From Nitzschia sp. pyKryTriq1 (Eukaryota; Bacillariophyta; Bacillariophyceae; Bacillariales; Bacillariaceae): a DNA stretch of 64,000 nt. Positions 1 through 10,080 of this stretch are shown here, one piece after another. How positions within the stretch are numbered: position 1 is the stretch's first letter; each line of letters starts with the position of its first letter. A model generated the notes under the pieces. The model was not told where the DNA came from. It did not search any database and worked only from the letters and a program-made list of their open reading frames with translations. A program made the translations under genes and the position numbers. The stretch is from contig OY101126.1 in the NCBI GenBank assembly GCA_956465555.1, positions 1,282,501-1,346,500 of the forward strand, in the 5' to 3' direction.

Positions 1-1260
1 TTGTCCCAGTTCCGATACGATCATGCGGCGCAGCTTATTGCGGATCCTGATCCAGAACAATTTCCTGCCTTTTCCCAGCAGGTGAAAGAATGGGTGGCGC
101 AAGGGATTTTGAAAGAGTTTCCTCAAGGGAGCGTCTGTCAAATCTCGAAGAACGGTCAAACCAAACCTCTTTCCACATCATCATCATTTTACCATGCCAC
201 CAACGGAATGGGAAGTCTAGCCACTTCCATGGTAGAGAGCAGTGGTGGATCCTTCCAACTCGAACAGGATGTTTGGGTATCGCCCTCCTCGGGTGTCCGG
301 TACCAAAAGAATACTGGAAAATGGAAACTCCAAGCCAAAGGCGAGACACTCGGATACTATGATCAGTTGATTTTAGCACACAATGGCAAATGTGCGGATC
401 GAATCATGTCCAATACACCGGCCACCGATTTGCATCAACTGTTGCGTGTGAACTTTGCTCCTACCGTTCCTGCCCATGGTGGTAACAAAATGACTCTGAA
501 TTCATTGTACAGCCTGACCATTGTCTTGCCCAAGTCATCATCATCATCATCATCACCCTTGTCTCGAGCCCTACCGGAACCCTTTCAGTGTGGGTTTCTG
601 AAGCATCCACATCTTCGAATGATTTCTTGTCAGAGCCGCAAATATCCTAGTATGGATAATACTTCCAACAGCAACAGCAACAGCAGCAGCAGCAGCAGCA
701 GCAACAACGATAAATATGAAGTGTGGAATATTCTCTCGTCAGCCAAATTTGCCAAAAAGTACAAGGCACCCCAGGAATTCTTGCCCCCAGAAACTGTCGA
801 ACAAGTCAGTACCCTTTTATTACAAGCGGTGCAGGAAAGTTTGGGTCTAAATAATGTGAATGATGCTGATGATAATATTATGGTTCTCTCCCCCCTTGAG
901 AAACGACTTCAGTTGTGGGGAGCGGCCGTTCCCTTGAATGTCTGGCGTGGCAGTGGCGACGCTGCTGCTGCTGCTGCCCAACAACAACCTTTCTTGTGGG
1001 ACGAAACCTATCAAGTGGGAGTGTGTGGCGATTGGTTAATGGAACCCTCGATTGCCGGTGCTTGGACGAGTGGACACGCTATGGCGGAACACTTGCTGAA
1101 GGTGAGCAGCAGTAGGGGTACAGTGGGCTTACAGGGGCACTTTGAACGATCGGAAAGTTCCAGCGAGCTGGGATTGGCAGCCTTGCCCGTTGTAGGAGGT
1201 GCTCCGAATAGCAGTGGCAGCCGTGGTACTTCCAAACCCCTGCCACAAGAAGCGTCCTAA
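1..1260 (+). CDS. Renalase-like FAD-dependent amine oxidase, 5'-truncated by window edge
   Basis: An open frame runs from the first base to TAA at 1258-1260, about 419 residues. The first codon is TTG, so the true start and the N-terminal FAD-binding Rossmann motif lie upstream. The opening part (FRYDHAAQLIADPDPEQF) matches the renalase / NAD(P)-binding amine oxidase family, where a DHGAQYF-like segment precedes the substrate domain. A hydrophobic strand (YDQLILAHNG) and a C-terminal segment (VGVCGDWLMEPSIAGAWTSG) fit the family's last FAD-contacting motif (GD...GA..SG..AA). Poly-Ser and Ala inserts at about residues 179-188, 223-235 and 321-327 are low-complexity loops typical of this genome. 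The family oxidises flavin/nicotinamide-type substrates; the substrate here is unknown. No targeting signal can be judged because the start is missing. Confidence 0.7.
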   Translation: MSQFRYDHAAQLIADPDPEQFPAFSQQVKEWVAQGILKEFPQGSVCQISKNGQTKPLSTSSSFYHATNGMGSLATSMVESSGGSFQLEQDVWVSPSSGVRYQKNTGKWKLQAKGETLGYYDQLILAHNGKCADRIMSNTPATDLHQLLRVNFAPTVPAHGGNKMTLNSLYSLTIVLPKSSSSSSSPLSRALPEPFQCGFLKHPHLRMISCQSRKYPSMDNTSNSNSNSSSSSSSNNDKYEVWNILSSAKFAKKYKAPQEFLPPETVEQVSTLLLQAVQESLGLNNVNDADDNIMVLSPLEKRLQLWGAAVPLNVWRGSGDAAAAAAQQQPFLWDETYQVGVCGDWLMEPSIAGAWTSGHAMAEHLLKVSSSRGTVGLQGHFERSESSSELGLAALPVVGGAPNSSGSRGTSKPLPQEAS

Positions 1261-1494
1261 CTTGCTCTAATCAGCCATATTCTTCCAAACTATACTACTT
1301 GTTTGTTCTCAGATTTTTGAGTACTGTAGCATGTTTTCTTTATAGTAGATCGTAATATCGTACTTGCGCAATAATGGACATGTATATGTATAGTAGGGAG
1401 TGTGTCATTCCCCGTTGTTTGGGAATCTCCAGATTGATTCTTGCTTGTATATTCTAGTGTTATAAATTCCAAATTCGCCCACCGCCTTTCATCC

Positions 1495-1523
1495 GTCCAC
1501 CCACCCACCCACCCACCCACCCA
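1495..1523. repeat. (CCAC)n microsatellite
   Basis: About seven copies of CCAC lie in the 3' flank shared by the convergent renalase-like and cyclophilin-like genes. Confidence 0.9.
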
Positions 1524-1551
1524 TTCTTGTTCCTCTTCATCTTTCATAGTT

Positions 1552-2898
1552 TTAAAGTAGCCGTACTTTGACAATTTGGGTCAAATCATAATCTTTCCAC
1601 GACGCTGGTCCTTCTCCTGCCCCGGCGTTAGTGATAGAGTCTTTATTCGTTCGTTTTTTCATGGTCAGCATGTCTTGAATGACTTGTTTTCCTCGCACAA
1701 TCGTTCCAAAGCATGGATCCGCATCTTGTGCCAAGTCATGATGGTTTTGTCCTCCCGGACCATGATGTTCGGAATTGTCCATGGTATTAATATAAAAGTT
1801 GGGTCCCTTGCCCGAAAATCCAATCGTATATTCTTCATGTGGAAGATCCTTGGAATATTCCGGAAAGACGACTCCCTCATATCCCAGTGCTTGAAAGTGA
1901 TAAAACTTGGACTCAAAGGTCCCGTACTGGACGGGTGCGGCGGCTATGACATGATCTTGTTTCGCATGATGATAAAAGACGGTATTGTCCCACAATGGCT
2001 GATGCTGCTGACCAGGCTTGGACACAATCATATCCAAAAAGGTTTCAATGGCATGTGGCATTTGATCGAGAGGTGCCAATTGTACGACAAAGGTTCTGGT
2101 TCGGGACATTGTTTTGGGCTGCCTTTTCTTTTTCTTGTTGTTGTCATTGCTGATGTCTTCTGGTTCTTCTTTGGGCATGATTTGGACGGTAAATTCGACA
2201 CGATGAGGACCGGGTCCATATTTTTCCAATACTTGGGGTCGACTGATGTGTTGTTGAATGTGTTCTTGTAAGATTTGGATTTTATGATACAAGGCTTCTT
2301 GTCGTTTTTGAATCCACGTCATGGCCGAGGCCGCTTGTTGTTTGGCCAAGGTGGCCATCAACAAAGCCCGATTTTCTCCCGTCACACGTTCCATCATTTC
2401 TTCCTTCATGCGCCATTCATGATGCAATCGATCTTGTGTTTCGATCGATTCCTTGTGCCGTTTTTGGAGCGAATCACGCTTTTCCAATAATTCCTGTTGC
2501 AATTGGAGGGTTTCGAATTGACGTCCTTGCCACCAATCTCGTTCCGATAGCAAACGATCGGTAGTCGACAAGAGTTGATTTTGGGTGCGTGTCGAAGAAG
2601 AGTAGGAAAGAATGGCCGTAAAGTAGAGTAGCGGAAGGCAGATGCGATGCCACGAAAAGGAAGCTGCGGGTGTGTAGGAGGAGGATTTCTTGTCTGTTGT
2701 TCTGGTAGCCCTCTGATGTTGATATTGATGAAAATGATTGGAATTGGAAAATAGTATTCGCTGACCAGCGTTGATACCATCATCATCATCATCTCCCATG
2801 GGCAATTGCGAACTACTTCGACGTGGTGGGACCGAGGACGACGACGAGGATTCTGCGGAGGGCATGGGACAGGATTGTTGACGTATTAGAAACACCAT
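1552..2898 (-). CDS. Cyclophilin-like protein, type II membrane anchored with coiled coil
   Basis: This is a 448-aa protein starting at ATG 2898 and ending at TAA 1552. Visible in order: a Ser/Asp-rich N-terminus; one hydrophobic anchor at about residues 84-100 (ICLPLLYFTAILSYSSS); a long Glu/Gln/Arg coiled coil at about 125-220; then a beta-rich C-terminal half with cyclophilin-type signatures (VEFTVQIMP, IGFSGKGPNFYINTMDN, DPCFGTIVRGKQVIQDM). These correspond to the beta-barrel start, the GxGPNFxIN strand and the FGxVxxGxxV strand of cyclophilins. The classical active-site FHR is not evident, so peptidyl-prolyl isomerase activity is doubtful. Topology suggests an ER/Golgi lumenal domain. 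It is convergent with the upstream gene and divergent from the glycosyltransferase at 3581. Membrane cyclophilin-like proteins with coiled coils are common in diatoms (family knowledge); the client is unknown. Confidence 0.75.
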   Translation of the reverse strand: MVFLIRQQSCPMPSAESSSSSSVPPRRSSSQLPMGDDDDDGINAGQRILFSNSNHFHQYQHQRATRTTDKKSSSYTPAASFSWHRICLPLLYFTAILSYSSSTRTQNQLLSTTDRLLSERDWWQGRQFETLQLQQELLEKRDSLQKRHKESIETQDRLHHEWRMKEEMMERVTGENRALLMATLAKQQAASAMTWIQKRQEALYHKIQILQEHIQQHISRPQVLEKYGPGPHRVEFTVQIMPKEEPEDISNDNNKKKKRQPKTMSRTRTFVVQLAPLDQMPHAIETFLDMIVSKPGQQHQPLWDNTVFYHHAKQDHVIAAAPVQYGTFESKFYHFQALGYEGVVFPEYSKDLPHEEYTIGFSGKGPNFYINTMDNSEHHGPGGQNHHDLAQDADPCFGTIVRGKQVIQDMLTMKKRTNKDSITNAGAGEGPASWKDYDLTQIVKVRLL

Positions 2899-3580
2899 GG
2901 TGTGGTCTACTTCTTTGCTAGTCTAGCTTAGCCAAGTCAAACGAGGCTGATGATGCAAGAATGAATGAATGAATGAATGAATGAATGAATGAATGAATGA
3001 ATGAATGAATGAATGGATGAATGAATGATGGATGAAGGCATCAATGCATCACTCCACATATAATATTATATCCATCGCTACTTTTGGTTTGTTGGTTTTG
3101 TCTTTCTGCGAGACGAGAACCACATATTGTGAGGGGAAGTGGGGGATGACTGGCGGGCGCATTTATATATGCTTAAAGTATGTAGATAGATTATGTACCA
3201 TAAGGAATGTGACATTTGTCACATGGTTCGCCGAAAGGCATCTTTCATGTGTATTGCACATCGGTCTGTCTGCTTGTCAGTCTGACGAAAGCACAACCGA
3301 CAACTAACCGATGCGAAGAATCAATCCGACAACCCGCCCGAGCACAACAGTCAGTAAACGTCGGACGGAGACGGACCAAAAAATGACGAGGACGAACGGA
3401 GAATGCAATGCACGGCGTAAAGAGTGAGGAAGGAAGATGAGAGATGAATAATTATGAAGACTTGTGTCATTCTTCTTCTCTCCCCCGTCCGTCTCCTTGC
3501 ACAAAGTACCTACTGTATCGAGAGGAGTCGTCGACCATACAAGTGCCGACACAAGCAGCAGCAATAGCAACAGCAACAGC
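2899..3580. other. Divergent intergenic region, cyclophilin-like / GT49-like genes
   Basis: This 680-bp spacer should hold both promoters. It contains the GAAT microsatellite (2959-3015) and a TATATAAT-like stretch near 3058. No conserved coding frame was seen. Confidence 0.6.
2959..3015. repeat. (GAAT)n tetranucleotide microsatellite
   Basis: About 14 uninterrupted copies of GAAT lie 60 bp upstream of the cyclophilin-like start codon. The tract continues in degenerate form to about 3030. Confidence 0.95.
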
Positions 3581-5311
3581 ATGGGCGCCTCCACAACACT
3601 CCAACAACGCCACGTTGCAATCGTATCATCGTCGTCCTCGGCTGCCGGCACTCCCCGCAGCGGCAGCAGCAACAACAACAACCACAGTGCTACCAGTATT
3701 TCTCTTCCCAATGGTAGTGGATCTTCCACTACTGCTTCGCCCCCGCAGTCGTCATCGCGGAAACGTAGAGTAGCACGAAAACGGCCGTATCGCGGCAGTG
3801 GAATGACGGCAGTGCGTCCTCTCGTATGGGTGGGCGTGATGGGTATGCTGGCAACATGGTGGTGGTTGGGATGGAAAGTGCTACTATCATCATTCTCCTC
3901 CTCTTCATCTGCTGTTCCAGTAGTATTTGAATTCACATCGAACAATGCACCAGAGTGTCCTGCTACCATGCCGCACGAACAAATTGATTTTACCTTGGTG
4001 ACGCAACTGTCTCACGATAGATTATGGATGATGCGTCATCATTGTCAACGCTATGGTCGGGATCATCCCATTTCCATTGCGGTCTATACGAATGAAACCT
4101 TGGCGACGGTCCAACACCAACTCGAAACCGACTATGATTGTGATTTACAACACCTCACTGTTTCCATCGTGGATGCTCACTTGTACCCCGCTTCCGATGA
4201 CTATCCAGTCAATGTGTTACGAAATGCGGCCTTGGCACACGTCCAAACCTCGCATTTGATTTATATTGATGTCGATTTCTGGACGTCGCAAGATTTGTAC
4301 GATACCTTAAGTCGATCGCCCCACATTAGGCAAGCCTTGGCGGAAGATTCCAAATTGGCCTTGGTCTTGCCTGCCTTTATGCTGTTTCGTCAATGCAAGG
4401 CCTATAAAGATTGTCGCAAGAACAACATTCCGAAAATGCCCTTGCATAAAGAGGATGTATTGGAAATGATGGTCAAGAAACGAGGACATATCTTTGACCC
4501 GACCAATCGGGGAGGACATGGATCGACCTTGTACAAGGACTGGATTCGTCAAGACGTGGGAAGTTTGAAGGAAATTTCGTGTTTGCAGTCGCATCGTTAT
4601 GAACCGTTTGTCATTGTGCAATGGTGTCGTCATTTACCACCTTTTCAAAATGCGTTTACAGGGTATGGAAAGAATAAATTGATATGGATGATGCAAATGA
4701 TACGGAGTGGATATAAATTGGCGCAAGTCGGGGGTGCCTTTTTAGTCCATTATCCTCATTTGGATTCGGCGGCACGAACGAAATGGAATGAATCTCCGGA
4801 AGAATTGGTCGTGAAACGAGAAAAGAAGCACCCGGAAATTGTACAAATTCGACGTCCGCAACCCAAAGATGGAAATTTGCATTTGGGCACGTATAAACGG
4901 GGACAAGTCGATCGAATGTTTGTCCAATTTCGAGAATGGTTGGAACTAAATGTGGCGGATACAAGTCGATTAGGAATGTGTGACAAGGCACAAGACGATG
5001 ATTCGAAACTGTGGATTGATAAAGAGCAAGACGAAGAGAATGGCGGTGGTGCTGGTAGCGGTGAAACGGAAAAGTCCCAAGCCAAAAAAGTGGCCATTCA
5101 AAAAGACAATACGCGATTGGAACAAGAGGCAGCGGCAGTGCATGGAGAAGATCAGATGCACCAGAAAGCAGGCAACCCTCAGTATTTGGATCAACAGAAT
5201 GAAGAAGATGATGGAGAGAAGGGATCATCGGGGGAGGACGATGAAAATGAAGAAGAGGTGGTTGAGGACGAAGACGATGATTCGAGCGAGGAGGAGGAGG
5301 AGGCAGCATAG
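3581..5311 (+). CDS. GT49 / LARGE-like glycosyltransferase, type II Golgi membrane protein
   Basis: The first ATG in the frame is at 3581, giving 576 aa; the frame is open further upstream but only with GTG. Visible: a basic, Ser/Asn-rich cytosolic tail (1-79), a Trp-rich membrane anchor at about 80-103, a glycosyltransferase domain at about 125-460, and a very acidic Glu/Asp/Gln tail to the end. The domain has the DFTLVTQLSHDRLWM start, the metal-binding DVD of YIDVDFW (230-232), and a late GYGKNKLIWM motif, matching the Glyco_transf_49 family (LARGE, B4GAT1). In animals these extend matriglycan with glucuronic acid and xylose; the diatom substrate is unknown. The acidic tail of about 100 residues is unusual for the family. 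Upstream DNA is microsatellite-rich. Confidence 0.8.
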   Translation: MGASTTLQQRHVAIVSSSSSAAGTPRSGSSNNNNHSATSISLPNGSGSSTTASPPQSSSRKRRVARKRPYRGSGMTAVRPLVWVGVMGMLATWWWLGWKVLLSSFSSSSSAVPVVFEFTSNNAPECPATMPHEQIDFTLVTQLSHDRLWMMRHHCQRYGRDHPISIAVYTNETLATVQHQLETDYDCDLQHLTVSIVDAHLYPASDDYPVNVLRNAALAHVQTSHLIYIDVDFWTSQDLYDTLSRSPHIRQALAEDSKLALVLPAFMLFRQCKAYKDCRKNNIPKMPLHKEDVLEMMVKKRGHIFDPTNRGGHGSTLYKDWIRQDVGSLKEISCLQSHRYEPFVIVQWCRHLPPFQNAFTGYGKNKLIWMMQMIRSGYKLAQVGGAFLVHYPHLDSAARTKWNESPEELVVKREKKHPEIVQIRRPQPKDGNLHLGTYKRGQVDRMFVQFREWLELNVADTSRLGMCDKAQDDDSKLWIDKEQDEENGGGAGSGETEKSQAKKVAIQKDNTRLEQEAAAVHGEDQMHQKAGNPQYLDQQNEEDDGEKGSSGEDDENEEEVVEDEDDDSSEEEEEAA

Positions 5312-5578
5312 GCGACATCAGATGATGTACCAAAAGATGCATACTGCAGGAACAGTGACTACTGGACTACGTAAAGGAGACAGTACAGGTACCACGTATG
5401 TACGCCGTACTGTAACAAACAGCCACCAAGACCCCTCAATCTAAAGTCATCAGCTTTATAGATTTCCCACAAGTTGTCGGCATGGCCAATCGAACGAAAC
5501 ATGTTTGATTGAATCCAGCATGCTCTTGCACTACTGGGCTAGTCCTCCAGCTTAGACCACCCCACCATTTGGCTGGGG

Positions 5579-5628
5579 GCGGGGAGGACCAGTGGATGGA
5601 TCGCGGGGAGGACCAGTGGATGGATCGC
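5579..5628. repeat. Tandem duplication of about 23 bp
   Basis: GGGGAGGACCAGTGGATGGA occurs twice in tandem (from 5581 and from 5604), separated only by TCGC-type linker bases. Confidence 0.85.
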
Positions 5629-5951
5629 TGGTAGAGAGGGGTGGTACTGCTGCAAGAGTAGAGAGCTTGCTTAGAGTGCTTCTCACGTATTAGTAGTAGA
5701 AAACTTGTACTCGTAGTGGACCCGACGATTCTGGTTTCTAGTAGTAGATGCCTAGATACTAAGATGTAGACTACTGTACCGTAGTAGGTAGGCTCTACTC
5801 CTACAAGTAGTAGGGTCCCTCTACTCGCGGTAGAGGAGTACTGTAGTACCGGTACTGTAGTCTGTACAATTGCTGTTCTACTGTTCCAGGTACTACCAGG
5901 TCTCTCTACTACTGAGTCAAGATCAGAGGACTGTCTGGCGTGGCTGCTATC

Positions 5952-6115
5952 GTTCCGGCGGAAGAGAGATTCATTGCTCTCGACCGTCAAGGTAGAAACT
6001 AAATTAGACAGTGCACTTTTTCGCTGCTTTACGATATACTAGAGTTCCGGCGCAAGAGAGATTCATTGCTCTCGACCGTCAAGGTAGCAGCTAAATTAGA
6101 CAGTGCACTTTTTCG
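5952..6115. repeat. Pair of 72-bp direct repeats
   Basis: Copies at 5952-6023 and 6044-6115 both begin GTTCCGGCG and end GTGCACTTTTTCG, differing at a few bases, with a 20-bp spacer. The spacer segment CTGCTTTACGATATACTA recurs near 15745-15763, upstream of sulfotransferase A. Confidence 0.85.
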
Positions 6116-7086
6116 TAGTAGAGTAGAGAGAGGGGTCGCCGCGACCGACCTCTCTACAGCGTGTACTACCAGGGGTACTCGGACGCATACGTACAGTACT
6201 GTAGACACAGTGCGGCGCCGATCGATGACCACTGCAGTGTGGTGATTGATAATGCTTGTCCCGCCCCTTGATCAGGGAGATGGACGGATAATACCGGTAC
6301 GTACCAGTACCAGGGACGACGGAGCGAGGCTACGGATTGTGTCGAATGAGTCGAAGAATGAATTACTGTATCATCGGTTATCGGTCTGTCGTCGTACGGT
6401 AAGTACGTCGTGCTTTCCATCCTGCATTGAATTCCAAAGCGAGCCTGTCGGCTCACAGACACCGGTATGCGCTTTGAAAATCCGAGCCAGCCAAGCTCCA
6501 CTTAGACAGAATTTTGAGTTCAGGGTAGGTGCGAATTATTTACCATGACAGATTTCCAGATTCTAATTTTCGCGCTCCCACAGATTTGCGAATTGGCGCC
6601 CATTTTGCTTGGTTTGGACGTGTCGTTCCCAAGATCTGCCGATTTATCCACCGAGAGCCCGTTCAAATAAGGCCCATTCAATTCTTCGTCCATAAGTGGA
6701 GAATGTCGCAGGCAGTAACGCTGGCCGAGCCTTTCGGCAAGCCCACATTTTCAAACCTCCCTCCGAACTTCTCTCCCGCCCTCTCTCGGGGCTTGGATCG
6801 ATGATGATGTGATGCTGGACTACGGGTGTCAAGTGTCGATAGAAGCAGTCGTTCATTATTTGAAAGAAGCGCGACAAATCAAACAGTCTTGGGATCTTCG
6901 GAAGGAACACTATTCTACACGACCCATCTCGCTCTTCTTCGTACATCCCGGCTCACATTTTGAACTCAAGTGTTGATTGATCTGTCACAACATAGACACA
7001 TCAACCTGCCCTTCATCGTACTCATTATCCTACAACCATCGATCGATATATAGTATTGGTGTTGCTGTTGTTGTGGATATTTGACG

Positions 7087-9836
7087 ATGAAACTCTTCTA
7101 CGCTCTCTTTCTCTCCACACTGGCGTTGTCACTCACGGCGAGGACAACAACGTCCGCTACCCGAGTGTACGAACCTGAACAAGAAAATGCTCTGACCGCA
7201 ACCTTGAATGATGATGCCGAAGAGGTTCGACAACAACTTTTCCTCCTCGCCTCCGCATCCACTTCTTCTCAATCATTGCGCCGCAATCTCTACGCCAAGG
7301 CCGAAGGTGGTGGGGGTGGTGGAGACGACGACGATGATGATAGCGGCTCGGGCAAGGGCAGCAAGGGCAGCGGCTCTGGCTCCGGCAAGGGCAGCAAGGG
7401 CAGCGGCTCTGGCTCCGGCAAGGGCAGCAAGGGCAGCGGCTCTGGCTCCGGCAAGGGCAGCAAGGGCAGCAAAAAGGGCGAGTATGTCGAATACGAAGAA
7501 GTCATTTATGATACCAAAAAGACTGGCTCTGGTGGCTCGGATGGCTCTGGCTCTAGTAAGGGAAGCAAGGGCAGTGGCTCTGGCTCCGGTAAGGGCAGCA
7601 AGGGCAGTGGCTCTGGCTCCGGCAAGGGAAGCAAGGGCAGCGGCGGCGGTGAATATGAAATGAAGAAGACCGGCTCTGCTGGAAAGGGTGGAAAGGGCAG
7701 CAAGGGCAGCGGATCTTCGTCCGGCAAGGGCAGCAAGAGCGGTGGCTATGCTATCGAGTACGACGACTATGAAATGAAGAAGATCGGCTCTACTGGAAAG
7801 GGTGGAAAGGGCAGCAAGGGCAGCGGCTCTGGCTCCGGTAGCAGCAAGGGAGGCAAGAAAGGAGGTGACTCCGATTATGACACCAAGGTCGGCGGCGGCT
7901 ATGGAAAGGGCGGCAAGAAGGGCGGAGACTACGGCAGCGGCGACGACGATTACGAAACCAAGAAGACTGGTTCTGGCTCCGGCAGCAGCAAGGGAGGCAA
8001 GAAGGGCGGCGACTCTGGCTCCTCCGGCAAGGGCGGCAAGGGAAGCAAGGGTAGCGGCGACTATGAGTATGATACCAAGAAGGTCGGCACTGGAACTGGC
8101 AAGGGCGGAAAGGGAAGTAAGGGGAGCAAGGGCAGCAGTGGCGCCGACTACGAAACCAAGATGACCGGCTCTGGCAGCAGCAAGGGCGGCAAGAAGGGTG
8201 GCTATGTCGACTACGAGGAAGTCGTCTATGATACCAAAAAGACTGGCTCTGGTGGCTCCTCCGATGAATACCCCAGCACCGGGGGAAAGGGAGGCAAGAA
8301 GGGTGGCGTTGATTGCGGCTCTAGCAAGGGCGGCAAGAAGGGTGGCGACTCTGGCTCCTCTGGTAAGGGCGGTAAGGGCAGCAAGGGCAGCAAAGGCAGT
8401 GGGGACTATGATTATGAGACCAAGAAGACTGGCTCTGGCGGCAACGATTATGACACAAAGAAGGTCGGCGGCGGCTATGGAAAGGGCGGCAAGAAGGGCG
8501 GCACTGGATCTGGCTCCGGCAGCGGCAAGGGTGGCAAGAAGGGAGGATACAGCGACGATGGATGCGATGACTACCCCACACCTCCGGCTCCGACCCCTCC
8601 GGCTCCGACCAAACGCCCCAGCACTCCTCCTCCGTACGGTCCTCCCCCTACTATGAAGCCAAACGGTCCCAAACCAACGGCTGCACCATATGGTCCAAAG
8701 CCAACGCCTCCTCCATACGGTCCTCCCCCTACTCCTAAGCCAGACGGTCCCGTCCCCACGGCTGCTCCGGTCGAACCCGAGCCTACACCGACAACGATTG
8801 ATGAGCCCACACCCACAATGGAACCTGATGAGTCCACACCCACAACGGCGCCTGAGCCTGCGGAGACTGTCGAGCCCGTCGAGCCCGGGGAGCCTGCTCC
8901 GGCGCCAACATCACTCAAGAACATTGTTGAAATTGCTTCGGAAATGGAGGAACTTTCAACTCTGGTTTCCATTCTTTCCGATCCAGGCCAAGAAGACCTT
9001 TTGTTCGCACTCCTAGGTAAGCTTTTCCCAGCAAGTTTTCATTTCCCGTTGCAAGGTTCGCTTATTCTCAACACTACCTTTTTTCCCCTTGTGCTTCAGG
9101 TGACGGACCTTTCACTGTCTTTGCTCCTACCAACGCCGCCTTCGAAAAGGCCTCAGAAAGCATCGAGCTGGAAAACCTCGATGACAAGGCCATCACTTTC
9201 ATCCTTGCCTACCACGTGTACGACGGCATGATCTTGGAAGTTGACATTGAAAGTGGGTTTGTGATTGCCCTGAATGGAGATGGAATCTACATTTCCAAGA
9301 CCGACAAGGGGGTCGTTCTGAATAGTAAAGCCGATGTGGTGACCACGGATCTTGTGGGAACCAACGGAGTCATTCACATCATCGATGAAGTGCTAATTCC
9401 TCCAATGCAAGACATTACCGAAATTGCTACCTCTGAGGGATTCGAGATCCTCGTCGAGTTGTTGACATTGGCAAATCTGGTGGAAGTATTGCAAGGAGAC
9501 GGTCCTTTCACCGTGTTTGCGCCCACAGACAAGGCCTTTATGGATCTCGGTGACGCCACACTGGAAGTTCTGAAGAACGATATTCCCATGTTGACCAACG
9601 TACTTTTGTATCATGTGACAGCGGGATACTTGGGATCAGGCGAACTTCCCGGGATGGGTACCATCGCGACGCTTGCCGAAGAGGGTGCAGTAATTAACGT
9701 TCGACCCGACGGCAAGGTTCTGAATGGCAATACCAAATTCGAAGTGGTGAATATCATCGCCACCAACGGTGCCGTGCATGTGATCGACAAGGTACTGATT
9801 CCACCTGGTATGACTGATCCCGAGAAGCGTCAATAA
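7087..9836 (+). CDS. Secreted FAS1 (fasciclin) protein with Gly-Ser-Lys repeat domain
   Basis: Two exons, 7087-9016 and 9100-9836, flank an 83-nt intron (GTAAGC...TTCAG). Splicing restores the motif GDGPFTVFAPTN, giving 888 aa. Start is ATG 7087, since the upstream in-frame codon is TTG. Order: signal peptide at about 1-22 (LFYALFLSTLALSL); about 430 residues of GSKGSGSGSGKGSKG-type repeats broken by YDTKKTGSG and YEMKK units; a Pro/Thr linker (PTPPPYGPP, EPTPT) at about 500-605; then two FAS1 domains at about 617-770 and 775-885, each ending VIHIIDEVLIPP or VHVIDKVLIPP. FAS1 domains act in adhesion and extracellular matrix. The dense Lys-Ser motifs resemble silica- or wall-associated diatom proteins, but that is inference. 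A second FAS1 gene lies at 27292-29064. Confidence 0.9.
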
Positions 9837-10080
9837 ACAACATACAGTACCAAACTACAAACTATGTTGTTTTACATACCAAGAGCATGACGACGGTATC
9901 CTTTTCTAGTCCACCACCATCGGATTTGTTGTGAAATAATATATCTTCTGTTCATTCGACTCTATTGATAAACAACTACTAAAACCATTGAATCGTATTA
10001 CAGTTGTATTATGAAACACTTTAGGCATTTTCTGGTCTACTAGCTAGATCGCTTCCATCCATTACTTCAAAATTGTCCTT

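Larger units (their letters stand above)
5312..7086. other. Long intergenic region with short repeats, no convincing gene
   Basis: The first part (5530-6330) is dominated by TAGTAG/GTACC-type low-complexity sequence and carries two direct-repeat pairs listed separately. Open frames here (for example 5436-5990 minus) follow the simple sequence and look like no family. The 3' end leads into the promoter of the FAS1 gene; TATATAGTATT at about 7048 is a possible TATA-like element 39 bp before its ATG. Confidence 0.6.

Noticed and set aside
5436-5990. 184-codon minus-strand open frame
   Set aside because: It follows TAG/GTA simple sequence and a tandem duplication; composition is Ser/Thr-rich without domain or signal, so it looks like chance.
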